Under the pieces are notes generated by a model. That model was not told where the DNA came from and made no database searches. It worked only from the letters and a program-made list of their open reading frames with translations. Of a DNA stretch of 64,000 nt, positions 24,241-36,623 are shown one piece after another (the first letter of the stretch is position 1; each line of letters begins with the position of its first letter). A program made the translations under genes and the position numbers. The DNA comes from Phragmites australis (Eukaryota > Streptophyta > Magnoliopsida > Poales > Poaceae), in contig NC_084923.1 in assembly GCF_958298935.1 (NCBI RefSeq), forward strand, positions 35,184,501-35,248,500, given 5' to 3'.

Positions 24241-26286
24241 AGGAAGCATAAAAAAAAAATTGTAGTTACGGTATTGTCTTTTTTTTTTCTTTTCTTAGGG
24301 GAAGGGTTTTTTCGTCTCAGGAGCTCAAATTTTGCAGGAGATATGGAAACTTACGGAGAAAAGTTGGCAGAATGCAGCAAGAAAGGAGACAGAATTGTGC
24401 CCCAGATGAATTAGAAATTAGTCTCACCCCGTCCGTGCTTGATTCCGCTCCCATTGCTTCACGGTGACGGCGATTCTTATGAGCAACGCCTCGGGCGGTT
24501 GGGCGAAGTAGGCAGTCTGGGAGCAAAATAGCTGGCGTGCTGTTCGTGTTAAGGTAGATGGAGGTTCTGCTAGCTGAAAGTATTACTCCATTGTGCTAGT
24601 GTTAGGATACAAGCTCCGTAACCTCTTTTTTGTTTCCGATTATTGAGTATGGAAGTAGAGTTTCAGTAGCTCCGGATGCGAATCAAACTGATGAAATTGG
24701 TTGAAATTGTTCAGAAGTTTCCTGACAAAGTATGGCATATTCATCAACATTTATTGGCATTCATATCCTATACGTGTGGATCTTAACACGGAGCAGTCAG
24801 GCTCAGGCCACCATGCCCGATAAAACCGGCCAGTGAACCCGTAGCTCATTGGGAAACTCCCAAGCAAAGTCATCAGGGGCTAAGACTATCCCAACCATAT
24901 TTCCTATATTTTGTTTTTTTTCTTAATTTCTCTCTTTATTTTCTCTTCCTATGTTCTTTATTTTCTATTATCTTCTATAATTTTTTTTAAGAGATTCGTA
25001 AAAAAAAAGGAGAGAATTTCGTTCTAAGTAATGAATTTAAAAATCCTTTTGTGGTAAAAACTATAAAGAGAAACTGTTAAAACATTAGCCAAAGGAATTT
25101 TTGTGAGCGAAGGAAACTCTTTAGGATGGTCTAATGTCACACCTCACGGGTCTATCTTACTCTGCTCTCAGCTGCGTAGTTTCAACTGCGCAGAAAATCT
25201 CTCTGGACTCGAACGATTCTGAAGCGTCAGTTCTCTCTGGACTGGTGCACATGAGCATAGTTTCTGATTTTTTTAGCCCCTCCCACTTCTCCCCATTAAT
25301 AACATCCGTCCTCCGCTTTCTTTCTCCTCCATACTAATTGATCAGTACTGTGCTGCATTTGCAAGGAGTGACTGGTTGCGAGTCTGAAGCAGAGATCTGA
25401 TGCAGCCATGCTTACAAAACGGTAACTTTTGAAGGTACCTTATTTCCTTTGCAATATTATCATTTCAGTTCTTCAAGTTTTCTCATCTGCTGCGCTAAAG
25501 TATACTCACATGTCTCCATTTCTTACAAACCTAATACTTAATTAATTAGAAATAGTTTACTTGCGTATCGTGGACTTGAGAGAAAATCATGACAGATTCC
25601 CTGCCATCTTTTGATGAAAAGGTAGACTACTAGACTTCACATATACTAAACTGTCACTCAATGATGTTCTTTTCAAAAGAGATATCATTACCTCGGTTGC
25701 TGGATGCCTTGTTTGGAAAAGATGCTTCACGATGGACAGAGTGCATCAATCACTTGTGTTTCTACTGTTCATGCAACGAATACTGACTTGTGTGTATATA
25801 TGACTCGGAATCTTTGGGGTTTCTACTCTGCAGTACCATTGTCTGGAGACTGGAGGAGCTTCTGGGCAAAGGTAAGGGCATCTAGTTTTCTTTTGAGCGG
25901 CAAGAAAGTATGAGAGCCAAGAGCAGCTCTGATCTCCTCAGCTGTTTACATGCTAATTTTGATTGATTCTAAGGCTACTGTAGACTGGTAAGGCATGGCG
26001 CACCATTTCGTTTTTACTGCCTCAAAACACATTATACTTAGGGTGCTAGATTGCTGCAAGCGTAATGCATATATTGTTTCGCTAACTGAAGCATAAGCAA
26101 GAATGTTACAGCTGTAGAATCAGTATACGATGTAGCATGCACTCTCTCTCTAACAAGAAACTCATCTTTAGGGAGGCGAACTCCCTACTTAACGTGGTTT
26201 AGGATTATGTTTTGCTGGAATTGCTACACAGGAGAGTTTTTTTTTTGTATTGAAATATGGATCTGATATAAGCTGTCGAATTCCAG
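24241..26286 (+). promoter_or_regulatory. 5' region of the intact REM gene
   Basis: This duplicates the 5' region of copy 1. It includes a GC-rich block at 24420-24540 and an AT-rich candidate MITE at about 24877-25136 (GGCTAAGACTATCCCAA at one end, TTAGGATGGTCTAATG at the other). A segment near 25170-25260 also recurs upstream of the third copy at about 58870-58960. A 38-nt untranslated exon lies at 25834-25871 between acceptor CTCTGCAG and donor GTAAGG, conserved in length with 22150-22187. The transcription start is not evident; I see no convincing TATA box. Conservation of exon borders between copies is the main evidence for transcription. Confidence 0.5.
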
Positions 26287-26291
26287 TTGAC

Positions 26292-29200
26292 ATGGCCAGA
26301 GGTGGTTCCCGTATGAAGAAATCTTGTGATTGTTGCAGAAGGTACTTGGATCATTTGGAAGAAAAGAAACAGAATATGACATGTTTCCTCAGGCGTATGA
26401 CTGCCAATTTCAGACATAGCATGGTAACACTTCAAAGTTCAATCTCTTCCTTGTGTGCCTACATTTTCCGTTTGGTTTTTACACTGATGAATGGTTTGAA
26501 TTGACAAGTGGATGGTGGATTTAGTGCTTTGAACTTGATTCGAGCTAAGTTATAAATGAATGGTGGTACCTGCTAACGGAGCATAGTAAAGCGACATACC
26601 CTTAAATCTATATGCATCATAACGATAGACATAATGCAAAGCTTAGTAAAATTATGTCAAAAAGGCTGGCAACAACCTTTTTCTGTTGTACTTGTTAGTT
26701 GTGACTTCCACTTAATAATCCTTTAGGTACACCCTCCCCCTTGGGAAATGATTGGAGGATGACCATACTTTACCATATCATTGTACACTGAAAATACACC
26801 AAGTCACATTACCTCTGTTGCAGCAACTATTGATAATGCAGCTGATGGAAACAATGTCAAATGATGTCTTCATCCTAGATATATATTTTTTGAACTGCTT
26901 AATCTTTGTAATAACCCCATCTCTATCTAGATATATGACAGGATCAATCAGCAACTAATCCCATTTCAAACAAATATCCAACAAGTATTTCAGTTACACG
27001 CCCAGCCTTTCCCTGTAGTGACTCTGTTACTGTTCTATTTCCTCTTTCTTTTATATTATTACATATGTACCACAGTAGCGGATTCCCCTGCTGTTTTCCC
27101 TAAAAAGTATTTCAGTTACACGCCTAGCCTTGAAACAGAAGCAGAATATACTTCTACGTTCCCACATTGGGCAAAGCTCCACTTTCCCCTCTTGAGAAAA
27201 CTTGATTTGATTCAGGTATCTTTACCTTGTTGCACATACCATTGATAAATGCTGAATTAAGTTGTTAGGGTACCTATGAACAGTTGTAGCCTACATAACC
27301 TACCTACCCAGACCAAGGGAAGAAGGTATCATATCACTGTAGTTCTAGACCCCTTTTTTTCAAATAAAGGAAGTGACAACGTTTGCTCGAAAAGGTTGAA
27401 TAAGAAGATACCACCTAGGCATAGAATCTGAAATAACAATCAGGAATAACATCTGCCAGAGGATAGCCAGACGATGTCGGCTATTAAGGGAGGGACTAGA
27501 CCATAGATTGGGAAGATAGAATATTGAGGGAGACATAGAAAAAAGGGATTATAAACTTAGATTGATTTATCTTGTTTGATTATAATAGATGTTATGTTCT
27601 TTTTTATATAGGAGCTGGTCCTAACAATCTAAACTAATCAACATTATCTCTAAGACTAACTAATCAATATTATCTCTAAGACTAACTAATAGATCTTATC
27701 TATAACTAATCTAATATGATCCCTAACAACTAATCTTATCTCTAACCTGCTGCTACAGTAAGCGCGATGCTACAGAAAAATGCATTGCTACATGTTTATT
27801 TTACGAAACCTACCATGGTTGACAAAACCTGTCTATCGAAAGTAAACAGCTTATTGATAGTTACGCCTCATGATTTTAGATAGTCGATAAGATTGAGCTA
27901 TGTTCCCAGCTTGTTTTCAGCAAAAACTAATCTATTTATTTTAGTTCCGAATGATGTTTTTGACATTTCTCTGTTCCACAATCTTCTGCTAGTCGGAATT
28001 TTGTGCGTGTAATGAATAATGTTTTGTGGTGTTCGGTCCAAGGATCCAAGAACCGGTTTACTAAGATTTACAGGTCCCGGCCGATACAGCCGGTCACCTG
28101 TATTTTTCCAGTCTATCAGGTTGGCAGTATTTATCCAGTCTATCCGGTTGGCAGTATTTATCCAGTCTATCCGGTTGGCAATTCTTACCTTGTTCTTCTG
28201 ACACATTGTTTCTTCAAAATATTGTGTTACTTTGAACTTTCATAACCACTAGCACTATGGTTGCATTAAAATTGTTATGAAATCATCTCTTACCGTCTGG
28301 GACAATATTTAACAGTCCAGGACGTTACATCTGGCAGCCGGTGGCTGGCTATCACCGGTTTTCCGTTCCCTGGTTGGTACATTATATGCTTTCGCCTTTT
28401 CTGTTGCTCTGGTCGTTATTGAATCTATCCATGTAAGCAATATCCAATTATGAATGCATGAAACTACTATAGCAAATACGCCTTATATTACATTATATGC
28501 TTTCGCCTTTTCTGTTGCTCTGGTCGTTACAGGAGTTGCTCTATTTACATCTTCACCTTTTGCTGTTGTTACTACAGATGGTACCGAACAGATTTCTGAA
28601 GCATTTCGCAGGAAAGTTGTCAGGAACCATCAAATTAGAATCCCCTAATGGTAGTCTATATGATGTTGAAGTTACAGAGCGTTTTAATAAGATGGTGCTA
28701 AGACATGGATGGGAGGCATTTGTTGATGCCCATCACATAGAGGAGAATGACTCCTTGCTGTTTCAACACATTGAGAAATGTTGTTTTGAGGTTTTAATCT
28801 TCGATTCTGATGGTTGTGAGAAAGTGTTTTCCTGTGCTGGCATAAAAAACACCCCAAGTTTTCAAGAAACAAGTGTAGATACTGTTGGTATTTTAAGCAG
28901 CTCTCAGCACGATGCCACAGAATCATCAGGAAGTGAAAGATTCTCTAGGTATCAAAAGGGTAGCTCCTGTCATCGTGGGAAAACTAAAAAGATGGCTGCA
29001 ATATCCTTGTCATCTGAGGAGTTAGGTTATAATGTTAATTAAGTTACATGCATATTTGCCTAGAATTTTACGTTACTTATTTCTATAATCTGTTGTGTAA
29101 TTTTGTACAGGCGAAGACATTCCATCTGAAAACGAATCTTCTGAGCCGGACGATCTTCAGACACCCCTAGGGTCTGGTTATGTTTTATCACAAAGAAGTT

Positions 29201-32200
29201 ATCTATCTGAAGCACAAAAGGAGAGAGTAATTGCGCTTATCCAGGAAATTCAACCTGAAAGTACTGTTTTTGTAGCAGTCATGAGGAAGAGCCATGTTCA
29301 ACCACCTAGTCCTTATCTGGTAAGATCACAACACCTTCCTGTTGAATGGCAACTTACTTCTCTCAATATTAACTTTTTGTTGATAACTGATGCTGTACTG
29401 CTGTAAATTTATCATCCAAATATTATAAGGGAAATTCAGGTATCTAAAAGTTCTCACGATCCTTCTGAACACTTGTGGACAAATGATTTTTGTTTTTTTT
29501 CCTTGATAACTGAAACGATTTTTGTTTTTGTATTCTTGGTTGTCTGTTAAGAGCCTCACATCATGTCATCTATAATCAGGCTATTTCCAAGGAATATGCA
29601 TTTGCACATTTTCCACATGAAAGCACGAATGTCACACTTCAAAGGCCAGGAAAGAGCAAGAAGTGGCATCCCAAATTCTACAAAAGAAAAGATAAAAGAC
29701 TGTACATGCTTAAGGGGCAGTGGTTAAACTTTGTCCGTGACAATCATGTGCAGGAGGGAGATATCTGCCTCTTTTTTCCGACAAAGTATGGCAGAAGATT
29801 CACATTTACAGTCCATCTAGTTCGCACAACAACAACTCATTCCAGCGGTGGAGCTGGTTTTCGAAGGGTTGGCTCATGCCATGGTAGATCAACCACAAAG
29901 ATGGCTTCAGCAGTTCATGTTAAGGAGGAATCAACCGATGGTATCATAGAAAAACATAACAATCTGTAGCATTTTAGATTATTCCTTTCTTATGGCCTAA
30001 AATTTTCTGCAGGAGAAAATGTTTACTTGGAAACTGACATGCATGAAACTTTGCACGAAGATCTAGAGAGCGACTCTGGTGGTCCTTCTGAGCCTCCCTA
30101 CATTGTACCATGCAATAGTTGTCTATCTCAATCCCAAAAGAAGATTGTTGAAGAGAAAGTGCGAGCCATCCAATCCGATGTCCCCATTTTTGTAGCAATC
30201 ATGAATAAGAGCAATGTTGGTGTCACTCATGGCACGATAGTAAGTTATCTTTCTTCCTTTTTTATCTTGAATATTTGTTGTTCTTTGCATTATGTTTTTT
30301 GTCATCTTAACTGTTAGAAATAACAACTTGTATTCCTGGGAGATCTTGAACCAACATATATACCTGTACATGTACATATGACAATATATAAATAACCCCT
30401 TATATGATGGGGATATTACACAAATGACTATATTATATCTAACACCCTCTTCAAACACATGGGGAATCAACCACATTGAGTTTTGAGAGATAGAACATGT
30501 GTTGAGTTGTACTCTTTGCCTTTCTGAAGAAATCAACTAACTAAAGCTCTGAAGGAACATATGGAAGAGAAATCACCTCATCATGTACATGTATTTGTGT
30601 GTAAGAAGCATCAATACCAATATGCTTGGTGAGCTCATGCTTCATCGGATCTCAAGCAAATTGATAGCACATGTACTGTCTGAGTAAAGAGGAGTAGGTG
30701 CAGTAGAAGAAAGACCAAAATCCTCAAATAACCACTATAATCAACTGAGCTCTGTTGCTTTGTATATGGTCACTTTGAGAGGGTGTGTCTCAAACTTGGG
30801 CGCAATAAACGGTTCAGATGGGTTCCCTAAGGTAGTTCTACTCATATGACTACTCATCGAAGCGGTTCTCCTTCTCATGCCGCTTTGCTTGCCCCTTGCC
30901 CACCCCCTTAGCCTCTTCAAGAAGGAAAAACCCCACTCCTCCTTCCTCGAGTTCCTCCAGTTCCTGGCATTGCATCCCCAAGCACCACCGCCTCTCATCC
31001 AAGTGCTGACATTGTTCTTGCAAGGTGGCCCATGGCGAACTTCGCCGTCGACCCCCTGATGTTCATTCCGTTGGAGATGGTGGTTGAAGAAGGCACAGAA
31101 GATAGGCTGGCTCAGGCATCTACCTCTCTTGTGGGTAATCCGATCAGGAAGCATGAAGAGTGGGCGATCGCTGTTGCTATTGATAATGATGTTGATGTTG
31201 ATGATTTTCCAGTTTTCATGCATCAAATCCGTCAATATCTTGTTGAGCACAGACACTTGCATGTCTAGTTCTGCTGTCCTCATCCTCATGGAGTTGGTCT
31301 TTTTCAAATGTGTGATGTCTTTCAACGCGATCATATGGTTCGTGAGATCCTTCATGTCATTGAGTGTATCATGTCAAGCATGATGCAGCTACGAACTTTA
31401 GGAACTCTTCTTACACTAGAATTGTATGGTTTCTTTTGCTCGGATACCCTTTTGGCTATATGCACTTGAGTTTTCTGTATCAAGTCTATGCTCAGTTTGG
31501 GAAATTAATCCACTGACATTCCAATACCAGGAACAAAGCTTTTGTTCTGGTTAAGCTTCTCTTTGATAATGTGGACAATTGTCGAATATCTAACTATAGG
31601 GTATATACGTATAAGGAGTATACCGTATATAAATAAGATATATCGTGTGCATGTCTAACAACTTTGGACAATATTTGAATCTGTGGTATCTGATACACTC
31701 GAAAATCTAGAAGACATATACTAGGAAGGTCTCGATTGGTTGCCCAACTCAAGAACAATTAATATCCAAGTCAGATTCATCTACTTTGTCTTGGTGGACA
31801 AGATGAAGGACTTGCTATCGACTACGGCTGTATAGAAGGTGGCATATCAGCTCTATATAAAGCGGGAACCTAGACCCCTGGAGGGAGAACGGAACACACA
31901 CATCTGCAACTTAACGCAAGGACCAAGACCATAGGAGATACTCAGCGACGTCATCCTTAGTTTAGATTAGATCCAATTTTGCTTCTTGTAATAGGTCTAG
32001 ACACACTGCTTGTACTCGAGAGAATACATATACGTCATCATCCATACAAGACGTAGGGTATTACTCTAACTGGGGGCCCGAACCTGTCTACATCGCGTGT
32101 CTTGCTTCGTGTTTAATCCCTGATTTCAAAGATACTCCAGTTAATTACGAACATATTGTCAGGAACTAATCTTCGACAGTTGGTGCACCAGGTAGGGGCC

Positions 32201-33587
32201 TTCTTCTGCTTTTTAGGACTGATCATGTCTTGAGTTCACATCCACGCTAGTTTTTCTAATGACGGTTTCTACAACCACTTCGGGCCAACGGAAGCCATCT
32301 ACTCATCACCTCCCGCTGGATCTGAGATCCTCTTTGGAGCTATGGTTTTCTGTTGGAATGATCAAGGTAGACTGGGCCACACTGGTTTTTTTTGAGTTTA
32401 GCCCATTGGACGCATGCTGTGAGGTGGGACATCTCGACTGGGATCCTAAGGAATCTAATGTTCTCCAGTGTATAGACACCGACAATGAGGACGAGGATCA
32501 GGAGAGTGGCAATGACAACTCGGTCGACAGTTAGAGTAGCTGAACAGATCGATTCGTGTTCATGGCTTGAGGAGTCGAAGCCCCACCCAATGACCTGATG
32601 ACGGTAGATCAAAACGCTACAGAGAACAATGGTGCCGAGATTCCCGAGGACCCAGCAGCGGTCGCCACCGCCCATGGTACTGGCTTCATCGGAGATATAC
32701 TGCCAGGAACTTCTGTGGCTGGAGCCCAATTTGTTCATAATACTATTGATCATCGATGAACCACAGGAGGTCAGGTGCCCTCTGGTCTTCAACGATGACT
32801 TCCGGTGGGTACCCCTCCACTAGCATCGGTCCCGAGATCGAGGAATTTGAGTACTTATGTGTTTCAAGGTGAAATTTGAGTTGTATTGTTCAAGGTGAAA
32901 TTTGAGTTGTATTGTAAAATTTAGGGTGAAATATATCTGGTTTTATAGTTCAGGATGAAATTTGAGTGGTATTGTAAAGTTCAGAGTAAAATATATCTGA
33001 TTTCATACTTCATGGTAAAATTTAAAGATTAGGCCAAAGTTTAGGGGCTGATATGTAGTTTTCCCGATTATATTATATCTAACATTAACCTCTAGTTTGT
33101 TGAAGTAGACATGACTTTTGTCATGTGAATGCCACAACCTATTCACCCGCTTTCGTATCAGCAAAATATTTGCTATTACATCATAGAGATTTCATATTTT
33201 CTCTGAAACAATGAACTATATAGAGTCCACCAGTATAAATCCTTAAAATTGGTTTGTTTCAATAGCAATGCTAGTCAACCTATCATTGTTATGTACTTAT
33301 GTGTTTCTAACGTTTTGCCTGTAATTCTTCAGGAATTTGGTAGACGATTTGCTGCTCCACATCTTCCAGTTAGAGAGCAAACAGTGGTGCTGCAGTGCGG
33401 GAAGAAGATATGGAAGACCAAAATGGTGATTCGTAAAGGTAGAAGAAGGTGGTTCCTATGTGGAGGTTGGCCCACATTTGTTCTTGACAATGGTCTGCGA
33501 GTTGGTGATGTCTGTCTGTTCGAACTGAAGAAGAACGAGAGGAAGATTACCATGAAGGTCCATACCATTTTAAGGGAGCAGTTCTAA
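26292..33587 (+). CDS. REM-family B3 domain protein, three B3 domains, 543 aa
   Basis: Predicted nuclear DNA-binding protein of the REM (reproductive meristem) branch of plant B3 factors, resembling the rice chromosome 3 cluster. Coding exons: 26292-26423, 28578-29025, 29111-29319, 29580-29940, 30013-30239 and 33333-33587. All introns are GT-AG, frame is kept throughout, and the stop is TAA. The N-terminus (residues 1-40) has a cysteine cluster, [15 protein letters not shown]3-1 lies at about residues 43-132 ([36 protein letters not shown]). B3-2 lies at about 235-350 ([27 protein letters not shown]). B3-3 lies at about 435-540 ([19 protein letters not shown]). The three-B3 layout and length of about 540 fit the family. 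Intron 1 is 2.2 kb and intron 5 is 3.1 kb; both carry insertions, but splice sites are intact. The start is chosen because copy 1 has the same ATG and the acceptor lies 5 bp upstream. Targets are unknown. Confidence 0.88.
27263..27728. mobile_element. Probable LTR remnant in intron 1
   Basis: The segment starts TGTTAGGG and ends CCCTAACA, inverted termini like those of copia LTRs. It is missing from the corresponding intron of the third copy near 60200, where the flanking sequence is continuous. The interior repeats CTAAGACTAACTAATCAA-like units. No target duplication matches, so the borders are tentative. Confidence 0.4.
28030..28427. repeat. Intron 1 insertion with 27-bp minisatellite
   Basis: Sequence absent from the third copy's intron. 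It includes a 27-bp minisatellite at 28107-28180 (about 2.7 units of TCCAGTCTATCCGGTTGG plus GCAGTATTTA) and a 40-bp segment (ACATTATATGCTTTCGCC...) that recurs directly about 110 bp downstream at about 28490-28530. Origin unknown. Confidence 0.5.
31032..31268 (+). pseudogene. Coding-like fragment inside the intron 5 insert
   Basis: A 78-codon frame begins [18 protein letters not shown] and contains [10 protein letters not shown]. It resembles the start of anonymous grass proteins that open with a similar MANF-VDP motif and are often transposon-associated; I know no function for them. The fragment lacks any continuation and is probably cargo carried by, or remaining from, a transposable element. 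The identification is tentative. Confidence 0.35.
31580..32820 (+). mobile_element. Ty3-gypsy LTR and leader fragment
   Basis: An LTR from 31580 (TGTCGAATATC) to 32178 (AATCTTCGACA), 599 bp, is followed directly by GTTGGTGCACCAGGTAGGGG, a typical primer-binding and leader junction of grass gypsy elements. An open frame at 32259-32534 may be the very start of gag. The rest of the element is missing. The LTR carries a plausible TATA-like TATATAAAG near 31853. It is nested in the copia-type insert of intron 5. Confidence 0.65.
32865..33020. repeat. Short degenerate tandem repeats
   Basis: Units of roughly 30-60 bp built on AAGGTGAAATTTGAGTTGTA and AGGGTGAAATATATCTG recur two to three times with substitutions. 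The array lies between the gypsy fragment and the right end of the intron 5 insert. Confidence 0.6.
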
Positions 33588-34600
33588 TTTGTAGTGGAAG
33601 AAAATGGTGCCTTGCTGTTCTTTCTGCTGATACCTCGTGGGTTATTTTGCTTGTTTTGTACTCTGAAATCGATCCATGTTGTGGCTATCTCCGGAAGGAG
33701 TTAGAAACCAATTTGTCTGGGCAACTCTCTGATGCGCTATCCATCTTGAGAGGCCCTAGTAATCCCAAGGTATGGTGATTGCTTTGATGAACAATTTCTC
33801 ATGTTGACAAATGAAACATCTATTGCAAGCTAGTATTTGTTGCATTAGCATGTTACCTGTTGCGTGTTACATTCTTATATGCTGAAAGAATGGTATTGCT
33901 TGAGCTTTAGTTCAATTTTGCAAACAGCTGCAGGAGTATACATAGAAAACTATTCTTACCTTACAGAATTTTTGGAAAAGTATTGAGGAACCAGGATGAT
34001 AACTCAGTGGCTCTTGCCCTGTTTTCGTCAGTGGAAAAGCATTCTCATTATATCAAACGTGATAACAGATCATCACAATTCACTAAACCTACGATGTTTT
34101 ATACTTATACTATTAGCCCGTTCTTCACTTTGAGCACCCTCAAAATTTAGGACATGTTTGCAATGTGGGGAAGTTCCTGTCCAAAACAGAAGTAAAACTG
34201 TGGATACAATCGTGATTCATACACACAAGTCAATTTGCAGCGCTGATTGTGGAGAATGTTGCATGATTGCATCCGCGCTCTTCATATCTGGCCTCGGTAC
34301 CACGCCCTCGCGCCATACGTCGACACGGCTGCAAAGCGCCGCCGCTTCGCGGACGTTGAGTCAGAGAGGACCGCGTGGCTGTCGTTATCGCCGGCGTTGA
34401 GAAGGACGTACGGCGAGGGAAGCGGAGGCCGGGGTACGGTACCGGTGAAGTAGTATGGTTCAATTTAACCAACGTCGGCGCGGCGGCATGGATCGATATG
34501 GATAGAGTAGCAGGGCGATGCGGCAAACAAATAAATCTCTCGTAGCTGATTACCTCAACAGATAGAAACAAAGATAGGATTTGATTTCATGGAAGTACGT
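33588..34600 (+). other. 3' flank of the REM gene and unassigned sequence
   Basis: 33588-34050 is the 3' untranslated and flanking sequence. It is conserved with the chimeric gene (57209-57480) and partly with copy 1 (23965-24235), including CTTGTGGGTTATTTTGCTTG-type sequence. From about 34230 to 34460 the DNA is GC-rich with two overlapping open frames (34158-34400 and 34247-34453). One contains AAKRRRFADVESERTAWL, which could be an exon remnant, but I do not recognise it. Confidence 0.45.
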
Positions 34601-36110
34601 ACTAAAAACCTTCACGCAACACTAAGAGCGACGGTGAATAAGTGTCTCACTATGATTTATTTTAATCTTCACATAACACGTCTCAAATCAAAAACGCGGA
34701 AGCTAAAAACCGAGAGAAGCAACAATAAATCATACAAAAAAAACTTCATAAATAACATAGCTCTAATAGATGAATCTGAACTCTAGGTTTCATAAAAAAT
34801 CATTCTGAGTGTTATAGCTCAAACAAACTTGCAAATAGAAGAAGAAACACTTAGATCCAAAGAACTAGACAACGGATGAAAAAATTCTTCAAGATGATGG
34901 ATCTAGAGGTAAGAGAAGATTTAAGATCAACTTATAGCTAATTCTTACCACTCTAGCAGCAAGAACAATAACTTTAACACAATACGAAAATTCAGCTCTC
35001 TAACCAAACGAAAATCACAACCAAACCGAAAAACTTGCAATCATACGAGAGAGTCAAGATAGGAAAACTAGAATGAGATGAACACGAGCGTAAGAGAAAA
35101 TACAATATTCATTACTTACAAAGGAACACCTTATTTTCGATGGATTGCAAAATATTTTTAGATACGCAGCTCTCACCTAAACTATAGTCTAAGCTCTCCT
35201 CTTTCTCTCTTCTAACCCTAGCACATCACTCTCAAAAAGGCTAGCTCAAGGAGGACTCACAGCCCTTCCCCCATATTTATAGACCTTGGAAGCTTCATTG
35301 GATACCAAATTTCCTATTTCTTGCCCCCCAAGTAATCTAGATTTCTTGCTCCCTAAGTAACTTTTCTGATGATAAACGTGTACTCTATCTTGCGATCTCC
35401 ATCGCCAGCAAGTCTCCTCCCGCTCCCGATCCCTCAGGCCGCCTTATCATTTGTATTGGTATCCCTTTCGCTTGACTTTTTCAACATGACGTCTTCATCT
35501 ATCTTCTCACGCTTTCTTGCTCTCCATATGTACAACTAGGATCACCTTTGACTCCGCCCTACCCTCCCTGATCGTCCAGCACCAAGCACCCCACTTAGCC
35601 CGATCATCTCACTGTCGACTGTCAAGTTGCATCCAATTTCTCTCTATCTCCAGTTAGTCATAATCAAAATTCTCTATCCAAAGCACATAAAAAAATCATG
35701 AACAACGGATGCTCCGGCATTAGCAGTAGTAAAAAGCACCAGAACATCTGGCGTGTACAACTCCATTCCTTTGATCGAACCAAATGAACACTTCTAGAAA
35801 ATGCTCTGGCGTGCACAACTGCAAGCACTAGACCATCCGACATGTAGAACACTTAAACCCCGACTTCTGGCATGCTCCGGTGTGCATAATTTCTCATTGT
35901 TGGATCATTCGACGTGTACAAACGCCTTTGCTTCATACCATCCAGCGTGTACATATTTTTTGGAACTTGTCTAAATCAATCCAATCTTTGTCTCGACTTT
36001 TATGATTTCTTCATGTGTTACATCCATGAGACCTACTAAAGCATATATTTGACAAACATGTTAAGCCCATTGACAATATTGCCAAGGACTCATCACAAAT
36101 AAATTTGAGT
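34600..36110. mobile_element. Anonymous repeat, second family member
   Basis: Related to the insert at 10072-11577: both end with a segment containing CTTCATG, ATCCATGAGA and TTGACAAACATGTTA. It is non-coding and AT-rich on the left. From 35690 to 35950 it carries repeated variants of a CTCCGGYGTGYACAA motif (for example ATGCTCCGG, CATCTGGCGTGTACAA, CATCCGACATGTAG). No inverted ends or target duplication could be fixed. Confidence 0.5.
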
Positions 36111-36623
36111 TTCCTTCTTTGTCATTTCTTCTAATTTTCATCCCTTACATGCCATTACCATCTATTTGGCCCCAAGATGCTGTTAAGTAGTAGTGTAAAC
36201 GACGTATTTGTGCCCATGTCATACCGAGGCACTTCCCCTTTCCTTAGCTCCAATTCCGAACCAGCAAAATTGTGTCGCCACCCGCCACACTTCTAATCCC
36301 CACCCACCTCTGATCCCATGTGTCGCATCCCTCCTACACATATTTGTATCAGCTCCCCTCTGATTTGATTCCCCCACACCTAGCTGCCTCTCGCTGACAC
36401 CGAGGCTATCATCGCTGAATCTCGTGCTCGCGGTGCGGATCTAACTCCTTAGGTAGGCATGGGCACGATCTGGGGATTGGTACGAGAGTGGGTGCCGACG
36501 ATGAGCGGCTCAGCAGCATCTCTGGGGCTACAGTTTGGGAGCTACGGCTCCCTCGCATCCGTCGCGTGCAACGGCTCCGGTTGTGGGGGAGGAAGGAGTG
36601 GATTCAACTGCTGCACCGCGTGC
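36111..36623. other. GC-rich spacer, nothing recognised
   Basis: Sequence between the anonymous repeat and the gypsy 5' LTR. An open frame at 36459-36698 runs straight into the LTR and is therefore not a gene. Composition resembles a plant 5' exon or LTR interior; no domain found. Confidence 0.4.

Larger units (their letters stand above)
30312..33084 (-). mobile_element. Copia-type element with internal rearrangement, in intron 5
   Basis: The insert is flanked by a perfect 5-bp duplication, TTAAC at 30307-30311 and 33085-33089. On the minus strand it starts TGTTAGATATAATATA (33084) and ends with the LTR at 30444-30312 (133 bp; TGTTAGATATAATATAG to GTTATTTCTAACA). Next to that LTR, at 30450-30700, the minus strand encodes decayed copia RNase H sequence ([22 protein letters not shown] with slips). 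The far LTR is truncated to its first bases. Inside are a GC-rich fragment at 30800-31360 and a Ty3-gypsy LTR with leader at 31580-32820. Intron 6 of the chimeric gene has the uninterrupted site, which confirms an insertion of this size. Confidence 0.75.

Noticed and set aside
28497..29042. Independent 181-codon gene
   Set aside because: The first 27 codons are intron 1 sequence upstream of the CTACAG acceptor; it is exon 2 of the REM gene.
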